Made by a program: the position numbers and the translations under genes
Shown: positions 37,226-46,400 of the stretch, one piece after another
Layout: each line of letters begins with the position of its first letter
How positions within the stretch are numbered: the stretch's first letter is position 1
The notes under the pieces: model-generated
The model's input: only the letters and a program-made list of their open reading frames with translations
Told to the model about the DNA's origin: nothing
Databases searched by the model: none
DNA from: Coprobacter fastidiosus
GTDB taxonomy: Bacteria; Bacteroidota; Bacteroidia; Bacteroidales; Coprobacteraceae
Length of the DNA: 64,000 nucleotides
Assembly (NCBI RefSeq): GCF_030296935.1
Contig: NZ_AP028032.1
Span: 186,001 to 250,000, forward strand
Direction: 5' to 3'

Positions 37226-37268
37226 GGGAATGAGCGATTTTAACATAGTTCATTCCCCTGTTTTTTTA
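37226..37268 (+). terminator. Terminator of the pst operon
   Basis: GGGAATGA pairs with TCATTCCC across a 16-nt loop and is followed by CTGTTTTTTT. Confidence 0.75.
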
Positions 37269-37405
37269 TAATTATACCTAGGCATGTTATAGTTTTCTTG
37301 AGAAATTGAGTCGTTACTTTTTTGATTTTACCATATTTCCGATATTAAGCTATTTATTAATTTTCAATTAAGTTCGTTTTCCGAAAATTGTTAAGCGGTC
37401 ATTCC

Positions 37406-37413
37406 TATATTTG
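37406..37413 (+). promoter_or_regulatory. Putative -7 box of the discoidin/esterase operon
   Basis: TATATTTG matches TAnnTTTG, 47 bp upstream of the discoidin-domain gene. No strong -33 box is seen. Confidence 0.45.
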
Positions 37414-37460
37414 TTTATATAAAGACACATTTTATATATTAATCATTAACTTTTAAAATC

Positions 37461-37952
37461 ATGAATGCAAAAAGAATTACCGTATTTGTTTTGTGTGTTA
37501 TCGTTTCGATCGGAATGTTACGAGCTGCAACGAATAATGAGAATCAAGAAAGAGATACTGACCGTACGGAATGGACTGTAACAGCATCTAATTATAAATT
37601 TGATTTTCAAAATCCTTCTAAAACTGTCGATGGTGATCTCGATTCTCGTTGGACATTGGGAAAACCGCAAGTTGCGGGAGATTGGATTATTGTCGATATG
37701 AAGACTCCTCAGAAATTTAGTGTGATCGAATTACAGCAAGGCCGTAGTGCAAATGATTTCCCTCGAGGTTATGCCGTGTATCTTTCTAAAGATGGAAAAG
37801 ATTGGGGAAATCCAGTTATTACGGGAGAAGGGATTAAAGGAGATGCAACGGTAATAACTTTTCCTTCATCTGTCGAAACGAGATATATAAAGATCGCATT
37901 GACTAAAGATGTTTCGACTTGGTGGAGTATTCACGAATTTCTTGTAAAATAA
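37461..37952 (+). CDS. Secreted discoidin (F5/8 type C) domain protein
   Basis: The 163-residue protein has a signal peptide (MNAKRITVFVLCVIVSIGML) and then a single F5/8 type C domain (NPSKTVDGDLDSRWT, PRGYAVYLSKDGKDWGNPV, TRYIKIALTKDVSTWWSIHE), which usually binds glycans. Such domains normally occur attached to enzymes, so a free-standing one is less common. It lies 39 bp before the sialate-O-acetylesterase-like gene and is probably cotranscribed, acting on the same glycan. Confidence 0.85.
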   Translation: MNAKRITVFVLCVIVSIGMLRAATNNENQERDTDRTEWTVTASNYKFDFQNPSKTVDGDLDSRWTLGKPQVAGDWIIVDMKTPQKFSVIELQQGRSANDFPRGYAVYLSKDGKDWGNPVITGEGIKGDATVITFPSSVETRYIKIALTKDVSTWWSIHEFLVK

Positions 37953-37991
37953 TGTAATGATTTTATGGCAGAATAAAATTGGAATAAGATC

Positions 37992-39710
37992 ATGAATAAA
38001 TTATTATCGATAAAGCAGATAGCTATTATTGCCGGAGCATATCTTTTATGTAGTTGTCCAGTAAAAGCCGATATTCGTATGCCACGAATTTTTGGCGACC
38101 ATATGGTATTGCAGCAGGACTCGCAATTATCCATATGGGGATGGGCCGATCCCGGAGAAAAGGTGGTCGTGACTCTTGCCGGAAAAAAAGGAAAGGCGGT
38201 TGCCGGACAGGATGGTAAATGGAAAGTTTCTTTGAAACCCATAAAAACGAAATCGAAAGGGCAGACCCTCACGATAAAAGGAAATAATAAAATTATATAT
38301 GAGGACGTATTGGTCGGAGACGTGTGGGTCGCTTCGGGACAGTCTAATATGGAATGGGGTATTAATAAAAATCATTATAAAAAAGATGTAGATGCTTCGG
38401 CAGATTCCTTGTTGCGGCTATTTTTTGTCCCGAGAAATACCTCGCTTGATCCTCTGTCCGATATTTATATGCCCGAAGATACCCAAAACCCCGAATGGGC
38501 TGCAAAATGGGTTTTATGTACACCTGAGGCATTGAGGAAAATAAACGGACAAGGATTTGCAAGTGCAGCTTATTATTTTGCTCGGGATATTCGTCAAACA
38601 AACGGTCGTCCTTTAGGAATAATACAAAGTGCGTGGGGAGGTACACGTGCTGAGGCTTGGACGAGTCTGTCTGCTTTGAAGGCTGAACCTAAGTTGAAAC
38701 GTTATGTCGATCTTTATGAAAAAAATGTCAGGATAAATCCTGAAGTTGTCGCTAATTATAAACAGAGGAAAGCCGAGTTTGACGTAGCGATAAAAAAGTG
38801 GAATAATACTGTGGGTAAAGAGTGGGACGAGGCACAAAAAGAATGGGCTATTGAGGTAAAGAAGGCTCAGGCAGCCGGACTTCCTATTCCTGAAAAACCG
38901 AAACCGAGTTCTCCCCGTCCTTCAGATCCGCCTAAACCGAATGGAGGAAATAACGGACCGACCAATCTGTTCAATGCGATGATCAATCCCTTAATTCCCT
39001 TGTCGATAAAAGGAGTGATATGGTATCAGGGAGAATTCAATTCCGGAGGATCAGGGAAAGAATATGCTACGCTGTTCCCTTGCATGATAAATGATTGGCG
39101 GCAAAAATGGGGAATAGGAGATTTCCCTTTTATATACGTACAGTTACCGAATTTCGGACCTGTCGATCAGAAACCTTCAGAAGAAGGACAAGGCTGGCGT
39201 TGGGTGCGTGAAGGACAATTAAAAGCTCTTGCTTTGCCCAATACGGCTATGGCTGTGACTATCGATGTCGGTGATCCTTTCGATCTGCATCCGATCGATA
39301 AATATGACGTAGGACATCGTTTGGCATTAGCAGCAAGAAAATTAGCATACGGCGAAAAGATAATTGCTTCTGGTCCATTATACCAAAGCATGACGATAGA
39401 GGGGGATAAGGCGATTATTCATTTCAGTAATTGCGGAAGCGGATTGACAATAGCATCTTCTCCCTATACACCTAAAGGAGAAAAACCTAAAAATTCCGAG
39501 AAACTTACCGGGTTCTGCATTGCCGGAGAAGACCGTAAATTTGTTTGGGCTGATGCCGTGATCGATGGAGATCAAGTGATTGTCTCGAGCCCGAAGGTGC
39601 TGAAACCTGTTGCTGTGCGTTATGGATTTTCCAACAGTCCGGTTTGTAACCTGTACAATAAAGAGTTGTTTCCGGCATCTCCTTTCCGTACGGACAATTG
39701 GGAAAAATAA
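37992..39710 (+). CDS. Sialate O-acetylesterase-like protein (SASA domain)
   Basis: The 572-residue secreted enzyme (signal MNKLLSIKQIAIIAGAYLLC) carries SGNH/SASA hydrolase landmarks. These are the nucleophile Ser118 in ASGQSNMEW, the IIQSAWGGTRAEAW block, the GVIWYQGEFN motif, and catalytic His433 in DPFDLHP. An Ig-like domain occupies ~25-105. It removes O-acetyl groups from sialic acids or other acetylated glycans. A charged insert (~245-315, rich in K, E and P) is visible. It forms an operon with the discoidin-domain gene and ends at a terminator. Confidence 0.9.
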   Translation: MNKLLSIKQIAIIAGAYLLCSCPVKADIRMPRIFGDHMVLQQDSQLSIWGWADPGEKVVVTLAGKKGKAVAGQDGKWKVSLKPIKTKSKGQTLTIKGNNKIIYEDVLVGDVWVASGQSNMEWGINKNHYKKDVDASADSLLRLFFVPRNTSLDPLSDIYMPEDTQNPEWAAKWVLCTPEALRKINGQGFASAAYYFARDIRQTNGRPLGIIQSAWGGTRAEAWTSLSALKAEPKLKRYVDLYEKNVRINPEVVANYKQRKAEFDVAIKKWNNTVGKEWDEAQKEWAIEVKKAQAAGLPIPEKPKPSSPRPSDPPKPNGGNNGPTNLFNAMINPLIPLSIKGVIWYQGEFNSGGSGKEYATLFPCMINDWRQKWGIGDFPFIYVQLPNFGPVDQKPSEEGQGWRWVREGQLKALALPNTAMAVTIDVGDPFDLHPIDKYDVGHRLALAARKLAYGEKIIASGPLYQSMTIEGDKAIIHFSNCGSGLTIASSPYTPKGEKPKNSEKLTGFCIAGEDRKFVWADAVIDGDQVIVSSPKVLKPVAVRYGFSNSPVCNLYNKELFPASPFRTDNWEK

Positions 39711-39714
39711 TTAG

Positions 39715-39763
39715 AATAGCGATTATTGAGGTTTTACCAACCCGATAATCGCTATTTGTTTTT
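39715..39763 (+). terminator. Terminator after the SASA esterase
   Basis: AATAGCGATTAT pairs perfectly with ATAATCGCTATT around an 18-nt loop and is followed by TGTTTTTT. Confidence 0.85.
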
Positions 39764-39821
39764 TATTAATTTGTGATTTTGTTGGAGTAGGACCATAATA
39801 GAGCTAATTAGTCTTTAGATA

Positions 39822-40811
39822 TTATGGTGAAGACACTTTAGGAGAGATTACTATTTTCCATGAGGCTATCGGCTGTTCCTGAGGCGTATAATTATATATT
39901 TTGTCGATTCCCACTTCTATAAAATTTTCTATTCCGGTATAAATATATACAGGATGTCCGTTTATGAATGATATATTAACCGGATGTTTTTTCAATAAAT
40001 AATCCGGTTCGTCTTTTCGAAGATCTATTGTTATTTCATGGTTTTGATAGTTTGTTTTTTGCACCTTTAATTCAATAATCCCGTCTTTTATCCGGTTCTC
40101 TTTTATAAATGAAGCTATTATTTTATATAAATTGGTGGATAAGGCAAATAGCCCTGTCGATTTGATTTGAGGTAAGTTTTTGAGGGTATAGATGTGCTTA
40201 ATGAATGAGTCGAGTGGAGCAACAGAATCTTCATATCCTTGGGTTATTCCACTAAAAGCAATATCAGATTCTTCAAGTAAAAAGGAGGAGTCTTTTTGCA
40301 GAAATATACTCCACGGATTATGTCCACCTTTTATAGATGTATATTCCAATAAAAATTCGAGAGTGTCGTTTTTTTGTTTGAGAAGATCTTCTATTCCGGA
40401 AAAAATAAATATATTTTTGTTTTTTATAGTAATATAGTTTAGCGGTTTCCTGCATAATATATATAATTGCTCAAACAAGGAAAATGCCTGATTGGTAATA
40501 GTGTCTATGGATAAATTGCTATTGAAATTCTGCCCTTTCATACTTTTATATTCTATTTCAAACCTATACTTCGATGGTTTAGGATATTTGATCAGAGCTA
40601 CAACATAATCATCCGGTAACCGTTTGTCGATATATAATGCATATATGCAGCTGTCATCAAATGAAATATAATTATATAGTATATTGGCTAACTGATTGGA
40701 AATAAATCGGTTTTCTAATGTTGAAACTTCACTTTCTGTATTTTGTGAGATACGGTTGTTATTACAATTAATAATAAAAATGAATAATGGTATAAATAGA
40801 AGCTTTTTCAT
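39822..40811 (-). CDS. Hypothetical lipoprotein next to the RHS remnant
   Basis: This 329-residue protein begins with a lipoprotein signal (MKKLLFIPLFIFIINC). The rest is rich in I, K, N and Y with alternating beta-strand patterns (DYVVALIKYPKPSKYRFEIE, NHEITIDLRKDEPDYLLKKH). I recognise no family. It lies directly downstream of the RHS/JAB-type toxin remnant, on the same strand. The position would suit an immunity or accessory protein, but a lipoprotein signal is not typical of immunity to cytoplasmic toxins. Function is unknown. Confidence 0.6.
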   Translation of the reverse strand: MKKLLFIPLFIFIINCNNNRISQNTESEVSTLENRFISNQLANILYNYISFDDSCIYALYIDKRLPDDYVVALIKYPKPSKYRFEIEYKSMKGQNFNSNLSIDTITNQAFSLFEQLYILCRKPLNYITIKNKNIFIFSGIEDLLKQKNDTLEFLLEYTSIKGGHNPWSIFLQKDSSFLLEESDIAFSGITQGYEDSVAPLDSFIKHIYTLKNLPQIKSTGLFALSTNLYKIIASFIKENRIKDGIIELKVQKTNYQNHEITIDLRKDEPDYLLKKHPVNISFINGHPVYIYTGIENFIEVGIDKIYNYTPQEQPIASWKIVISPKVSSP

Positions 40812-40900
40812 AACATTATCTTTTCAATTTATATTTACCATTTAATAAATTTTTTAGAGTAGAAACTTTATATATAGGGATATATTGATTCTTATAATCT

Positions 40901-41932
40901 TTAGGTACATATGATTCCGTCATATCCCAATACATGAAAAGCTTTATTTGGAGTGTAAGTCCCAAAATATCTTTTGTCTTCAGAGCTTGGTCTTGCCCAT
41001 CCATCATCGTACTCTTTTTTCCCGGGATGAGTATGTATTGTTGTTTCTGTTGGAATTTTCTTTTTTGTTATATTATCAATGAGATTCCCATTATCCCATG
41101 AATAACCATATTCCTCTACCTTCGCTTCATTCGGAGTATTTAGAAAATTAGGTAAGACAAATATTTTATCCTTTGTTACTATAGCCATTTCTTCGTTTCC
41201 TGTTTTGAGAGTATTGTTATTTATTCTTTGATAAGCTTTGGTAGGATTAGAAAAAACAATACTGCCATCTGCTCTATAATTTTCCAAAATATTACCGTTA
41301 TTATCTGTAATCTGATAGGTTTCTCCCAAATAAGTATATCCATCTTCCAGCTTAGAATTCTTTTTTATATTAGGATCATATTGCACACTATTATCTTTAG
41401 TGCGAAACCAGTCCATTCCGTCAGGATCAATATAGTTAACCGGATTATTTGCTCAGAACACGTATGGAGATAATGCAAAATATTTCTCGCAGAGAGGATC
41501 AATGGCGGTAAACCTTCCTGCGGCCGGGTCCATTCCGCGAGCGAGATAGTCATACCAGTTCAATCCGTGAAAAAGATCGAGTTCTTTACCATTAACGTAT
41601 CCTGCGACTCCCGGTTTGTCTTGTATTCTGATACCTGAGGAATTATATTGCAAGGTCAATGGTAGAGTCAAAAGTTGTAAGTCCATTGTGTAAATCGGTA
41701 TTTGTAGATTTATTTTTCCTGTGGCATAAGAAATGTCAGGTTCTGGGAATTTAAATAATTCAGCAGCTTTAGGTTTTTCTACTAAAGTGTTGAATAAATC
41801 CGGATATTGATTAAAAAAGGTAGAAGATACATAAGAACCGTCATGATTAGGATATGATGCCGAAAATTGGGCGGATGCATTTATGGAGCAGAATAGGGAT
41901 AAAGCTGCAACGATATTATATTGTTTTCTCAT
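40901..41932 (-). pseudogene. RHS-repeat protein remnant with JAB-like C-terminus, in-frame TGA
   Basis: One frame runs from the ATG at 41932 to the stop at 40901, broken by a TGA at 41455-41453. The N-terminus has a signal peptide (MRKQYNIVAALSLFCSINAS) and the start of a large Bacteroidetes RHS protein, ending LQYNSSGIRIQDKPG. The sequence then jumps to the RHS core (NGKELDLFHGLNWYDYLARG, FTAIDPLCEKYFALSPYVF), which implies that most of the usual >1000 residues are lost. The TGA stands where family members have Cys in SPYVF-C-ANNPVNYIDPDG. After it, residues resemble a JAB/MPN-type metallo-domain toxin tip (TTIHTHPG ... RPSSED). Another frame continues after 40908 (SYVPKDYKNQYIPIYKV), so the 3' end may also be shifted. 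Confidence 0.75.
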
Positions 41933-41938
41933 TGTATA

Positions 41939-43108
41939 TTATTTTTTAATTACTTTTTTACTGAATATTATCCTTTTATTTTCTGTAATCTGTAAAAGAT
42001 AATTGCCTTTGATAAAGTCTCTGAAATCTATAATTTCAGAATATGAGCCGGATGCAGATAGATCTTTTTCTATTTTTAATGCCAATCTGCCGTCTTCTGT
42101 GTATAAGCTGATATTTATTCTTGAAGGCTTTGTAATAGCATATTTTATGTTTAGATAAGAATCTGTAGGATTGGGAAAAACCTCATAATTTCTTTCCGAC
42201 ATATCTCTTCCGATACCGTCTTGGTATGTTTCAGAATCCTTGTTTTTTGATTTGTTTTTCTTATCGATATCCCATGACCGATTTAATGAATCGGAACGTG
42301 TTATGTCCTTTATATTGGTATAAGTATGTTGCCGGGGTGGGAAGAGAAAGGATGTTCCGAAAAAAAGTGTATCGTTTATGATGTTGTGCACAGTTTCGAA
42401 TACCGGATATCGGTATCCTTTGGCATACCATTTATACGTCTCGATGACTTTGTCTTGGACATTGGGTCGTATAGAATCTTTGTATATGGAGGAACGCATG
42501 GATCGACATATTGTCTGTGTCGTTTTTACGCGTAGAACCGGAGAGATCGTGTCCCCTTCAGGAAGTATTATTTTTCCGTAAGCGTCGGCTTTTATTTTTA
42601 TATTACCTGAAGATAATATTTTTGATGAGTTAGAATAGACTCCTTCTAAAAGATAAGGAGACAAGAATTCGTCATTATAGTTTAGCGGGAATACGCATTC
42701 CATTAACGGTTCGGTATATCTGAGCCTGACAGTGGGATTTTCATGTCCGATTAGAGATATTGTATCGTTTTTGAATTGATAATAATACATAGTTCCGTAT
42801 TCTTTTTTGATATAATATTCGGTATTGGGTACATATCGTTTGAGTATTGTGTCATTTCCGATGACGTATATAGAATCTTCGATTAATTTCGGAGAGGAGT
42901 ATATTATCGGATATTCCTCTCTTATAACTTGTGCTTGGCTGAGATCCCAAGTGATATTTTTTCCGGGTTTTCCGGGATCGACATATTCTATTTGTTGTTT
43001 TATCAGACTATCACCTATACATATTCGATTATGGGATTTGTCAAGTTGTCCATAGCTGCTTATCGTTATGAGAGATAGTAATGATAAGATTTTTTGGTTT
43101 AAATTCAT
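41939..43108 (-). CDS. T9SS-targeted secreted protein, function unknown
   Basis: The 389-residue product starts MNLNQKILSLLSLITISSYG, a signal peptide ending in the SSYGQ motif common in Bacteroidetes. The central ~280 residues are an unrecognised beta-rich domain. The final ~80 residues (YEVFPNPTDSYLNIKYAITK ... GNYLLQITENKRIIFSKKVIKK) are a type IX secretion sorting domain. It is 6 bp upstream of the RHS remnant on the same strand, a pairing common for RHS proteins in this phylum, so it may have been part of that export unit. Confidence 0.8.
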   Translation of the reverse strand: MNLNQKILSLLSLITISSYGQLDKSHNRICIGDSLIKQQIEYVDPGKPGKNITWDLSQAQVIREEYPIIYSSPKLIEDSIYVIGNDTILKRYVPNTEYYIKKEYGTMYYYQFKNDTISLIGHENPTVRLRYTEPLMECVFPLNYNDEFLSPYLLEGVYSNSSKILSSGNIKIKADAYGKIILPEGDTISPVLRVKTTQTICRSMRSSIYKDSIRPNVQDKVIETYKWYAKGYRYPVFETVHNIINDTLFFGTSFLFPPRQHTYTNIKDITRSDSLNRSWDIDKKNKSKNKDSETYQDGIGRDMSERNYEVFPNPTDSYLNIKYAITKPSRINISLYTEDGRLALKIEKDLSASGSYSEIIDFRDFIKGNYLLQITENKRIIFSKKVIKK

Positions 43109-43315
43109 ATTATTTTTAGTTATGTTATAAATGTGGTTTATTCGGGATAGGCGGATATCTTATTTATTTTTAAGGTGTGGTTTATATCTTTATGGGAGAA
43201 TATTTAAGATTCTATTTTTATGAATTAAATTTATAAAGCCTTATCTTACTTCAAAATAGGGTAGGACGTGTTTTCATAGAATTTAAATTGCCGGAAAACA
43301 TAAGCTTTACCTGTA

Positions 43316-43394
43316 AAAATCCCCCGCAGAAGGGCGAGGGAACCTAATGTTTTCACAACGGAATGATCCTTATTGTGATTTGCTTCATTTTAGT
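43316..43394 (-). ncRNA. tracrRNA of the type II-C CRISPR system
   Basis: On the minus strand, an anti-repeat (43399-43373, TACTAAAATGAAGCAAATCA) is complementary to the 5' part of the crRNA-strand repeat with one bulged base. It is followed by AATAAGGATCATTCCGTTGT, the spacing and wording seen in other II-C tracrRNAs. The RNA ends in the hairpin CCCTCGCCCTTCTGCGGGGG (43340-43321) with ATTTTT, an intrinsic terminator. A promoter (TTTG-N20-TACTTTTG) lies just upstream, giving a start near 43394. It is divergent from cas9. Confidence 0.9.
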
Positions 43395-43398
43395 ATGA

Positions 43399-43406
43399 CA
43401 AAAGTA
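43399..43406 (-). promoter_or_regulatory. tracrRNA promoter -7 box
   Basis: Minus-strand TACTTTTG matches TAnnTTTG, with a TTTG -33 element 20 bp upstream. This is the best-formed promoter in the window. Confidence 0.75.
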
Positions 43407-43450
43407 TAAAATAAATGGTTTATGTGCAAATATTTTTAAAATAAAATTTT

Positions 43451-43458
43451 TATATTTG
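43451..43458 (+). promoter_or_regulatory. Putative cas9 promoter -7 box
   Basis: TATATTTG matches TAnnTTTG, 22 bp upstream of the cas9 start codon. The -33 region is T-rich without a clean TTTG. Confidence 0.55.
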
Positions 43459-43480
43459 GGAAAGTTAAAACAAATATATC

Positions 43481-46400
43481 ATGAAAAAGATTTTAGGTCT
43501 GGATTTGGGTTCGAACAGTATAGGGTGGGCATTGGTAAATGAAGCTGAAAATAGTGATGAGGTATCATCGATCATTAAGTTGGGTGTACGAGTAAATCCT
43601 TTGACTGTCGATGAAATGCAAAATTTTGAGAAAGGGAAAAGTATTACTACTAATGCGGACAGGACTCTTAAAAGAAGTATGCGCCGTAATTTGCAGCGGT
43701 ATAAATTGCGGCGCGATGCATTAATAAAGCTTTTAAAAAAAGTTGGGTTTATAACGGATGGTACTATTCTTTCGGAGCAAGGAAACAGAACGACATTTGA
43801 GACTTATCGTTTAAGGGCGAAAGCTCCCGATGAAGAAATCTCTTTACAGGAACTTGCACGTGTGTTGTTGATGATCAACAAAAAACGGGGATATAAAAGC
43901 AGTCGAAAAATAAAAGAAAAAGAGGCCGGAACTTTGATTGACGGAATGGAGGTTGCTAAAAAATTGTATGATGAGGATTTAACTCCCGGGCAACTTTGTC
44001 TACAGCTACTCGAATCGGGCAAAAAGTCTCTGCCTGATTTTTATAGTTCCGATTTGCAGGAAGAGTTTGATAGAATATGGAACTTCCAAAAACAGTTTAA
44101 CCCGAAAGCCTTTTGTGATACCGCCAAAGAAGAAATCAAAGGAAAGAATAAAAGCCAGACATGGGCTATTCTGGCGAAATACTTTATTTGGACGGATGAA
44201 ATGGTTGTTTGGAATGAAAAAGAGTCCAAAACAGAACGTGTGGAAAAAGAATGTAAACTCGTCGGTCTTAAACGGACTGTCAAAAAGGAGGAACAAAGAA
44301 AAGAGAACTATTGTTGGCGTGTACAAGCTCTTACGGAGCAGCTCGACTTGGAAAAAGTTGCAGTGGTGTTGCAGGAAATTAATGGACAGATAAGTACTTC
44401 AAGTGGTTATTTAGGAGCAATTAGCGACCGGAGCAAGGTCCTTTATTTTAATCGTCAGACGGTAGGTCAATATCAAATGGCTGAACTGGAAAAGAATCCC
44501 AATACAAGTCTGCGTAACATGGTGTTCTACCGGCAGGATTATTTGGATGAGTTTGATAAAATTTGGGAAAAGCAGGCGGAATTCCATAAGGAGTTGACCG
44601 TGGAGCTGAAAAAAGAAATTCGTGATATTATTATCTTTTACCAAAGACGCTTGAAAAGCCAAAAAGGTTTGATCGGTTTTTGTGAATTTGAAAACCGAGA
44701 AATTATGGTGGAGAAAAATGGCAAGATGCAAGCTAAGGTGGTGGGATGTAAAGTCATACCTCGTTCACATCCTTTGTTTCAAGAATTCAAAATATGGCAG
44801 ACATTGAATAATGTAGAAGTATTTGCCGGTGAAAAAAAGTGTAAGCGAAAGAGAACGGATGCTTTTCCCGGATTGTTTGACGGTACGGAGGATACTTTGA
44901 TGGTAGAAGGATGGCGATATTTATATCAAGAAGAAAAAGAGATATTGGCTAAGGAACTCTCCGTAAAAAAGAGCCTTAAAAAAGAATATATTTTAAAACT
45001 CCTGTTCGACAATCCTCAGGATTTGGATATGAATTTCGAACAGATAGAAGGAAATGATACGGGGAATGTCCTCTTTTCGGCATACAGCAAAATGATCGAG
45101 AAGTATGGCTATGAACCGTTGGATTTTGGAAAACCGACAGATAAGATAATAGAACAGTTGCAAGTTATCTTTGCCGATCTGGGATGGAATACAGATTTGC
45201 TTTTCGTAGATTTGAATAAAGAGGGTAAAGATTTGGAGAAGCAGCCTTATTTCAAGCTTTGGCATTTATTATATTCATTTGAGGGAGACAATACACCGAC
45301 CGGAAACGGAAAGTTGGTTGAAAAGCTTATGGAGCTTTGCCATGTGGGCAAAGAGTGTGCCTTAGAACTTGTGAATATTTCGTTCCAAAACGATTATGGA
45401 AGCCTGAGTGCTAAAGCTATTAAAAAGATTTTGCCTTATTTGAAAGAAGGCAACCGATATGATGTGGCATGTGGATATGCAGGCTATCGCCATTCTAAAT
45501 CTTCTCTGACTAAAGAGGAGATAGAAAATAAGGTATTGAAAGATAAACTGGATATTCTGCCTAAAAACAGCTTGCGTAATCCGGTAGTTGAAAAGATTTT
45601 GAATCAAATGGTGAATGTGATTAACGCAATCATTGACACTTATGGAAAACCTGATGAAATTCGAGTAGAATTAGCGCGTGAATTGAAGAAAAGTGCTAAG
45701 GAACGGGAAGAACTGACTAAAGCTATTGCAAAAAGTACCCGTGAACATGAAGAAATACGTAAAGTATTGCAGGAAGAATTCGGCATGATAAATGTGAGCC
45801 GTAATGACATTATTCGCTATAAACTTTATGAGGAATTGAAGGATAACGGATATAAAACGTTGTATTCCAATCAGTATATACCCAAAGAAAAAGTGTTCAG
45901 TAAAGAGATAGATATAGAACACATCATTCCGCAAGCTCGGCTTTTCGATGATTCATTGTCGAATAAGACATTGGAGTATAAAGCGATTAACATTGAGAAA
46001 GGAAATAAAACAGCTTATGACTTCGTAAAGGAGAAATATGGAGAAAAAGGCTTGCAACAATATCTTAATCGTTGCGAAAGTTTGTTTAAAGGTCAGAGAA
46101 CAAAACTCCGGAAATTGAAAATGGGGCAGGAAAATATTCCGGAAGGATTTATTGATCGGGATTTGAGAAACACACAATATATAGCTAAAAAGGCTCTCGC
46201 TATGCTGAATGAGATTTGTCGCAGAGTAGTAGCTACCACCGGTTCTATAACAGATAGATTGCGAGAGGATTGGCAGCTTGTGGATGTATTGAAAGAATTG
46301 AACTTGCCTAAATATGAGACTTTGGGTTTGGTAGAAGTGTATGAAGATAAGGATGGACGAAAAATTAAAAGAATAAAGGACTGGACAAAAAGAAATGATC

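Noticed and set aside
40816-41007. 63-codon ORF beyond the RHS remnant
   Set aside because: Not a separate gene; its C-terminal part may be the frameshifted end of the RHS/JAB tip, so it is noted there instead.
41453-41455. TGA as a selenocysteine codon
   Set aside because: No SECIS-like element or selenoprotein context is seen, and the surrounding gene is already decayed by internal deletion.
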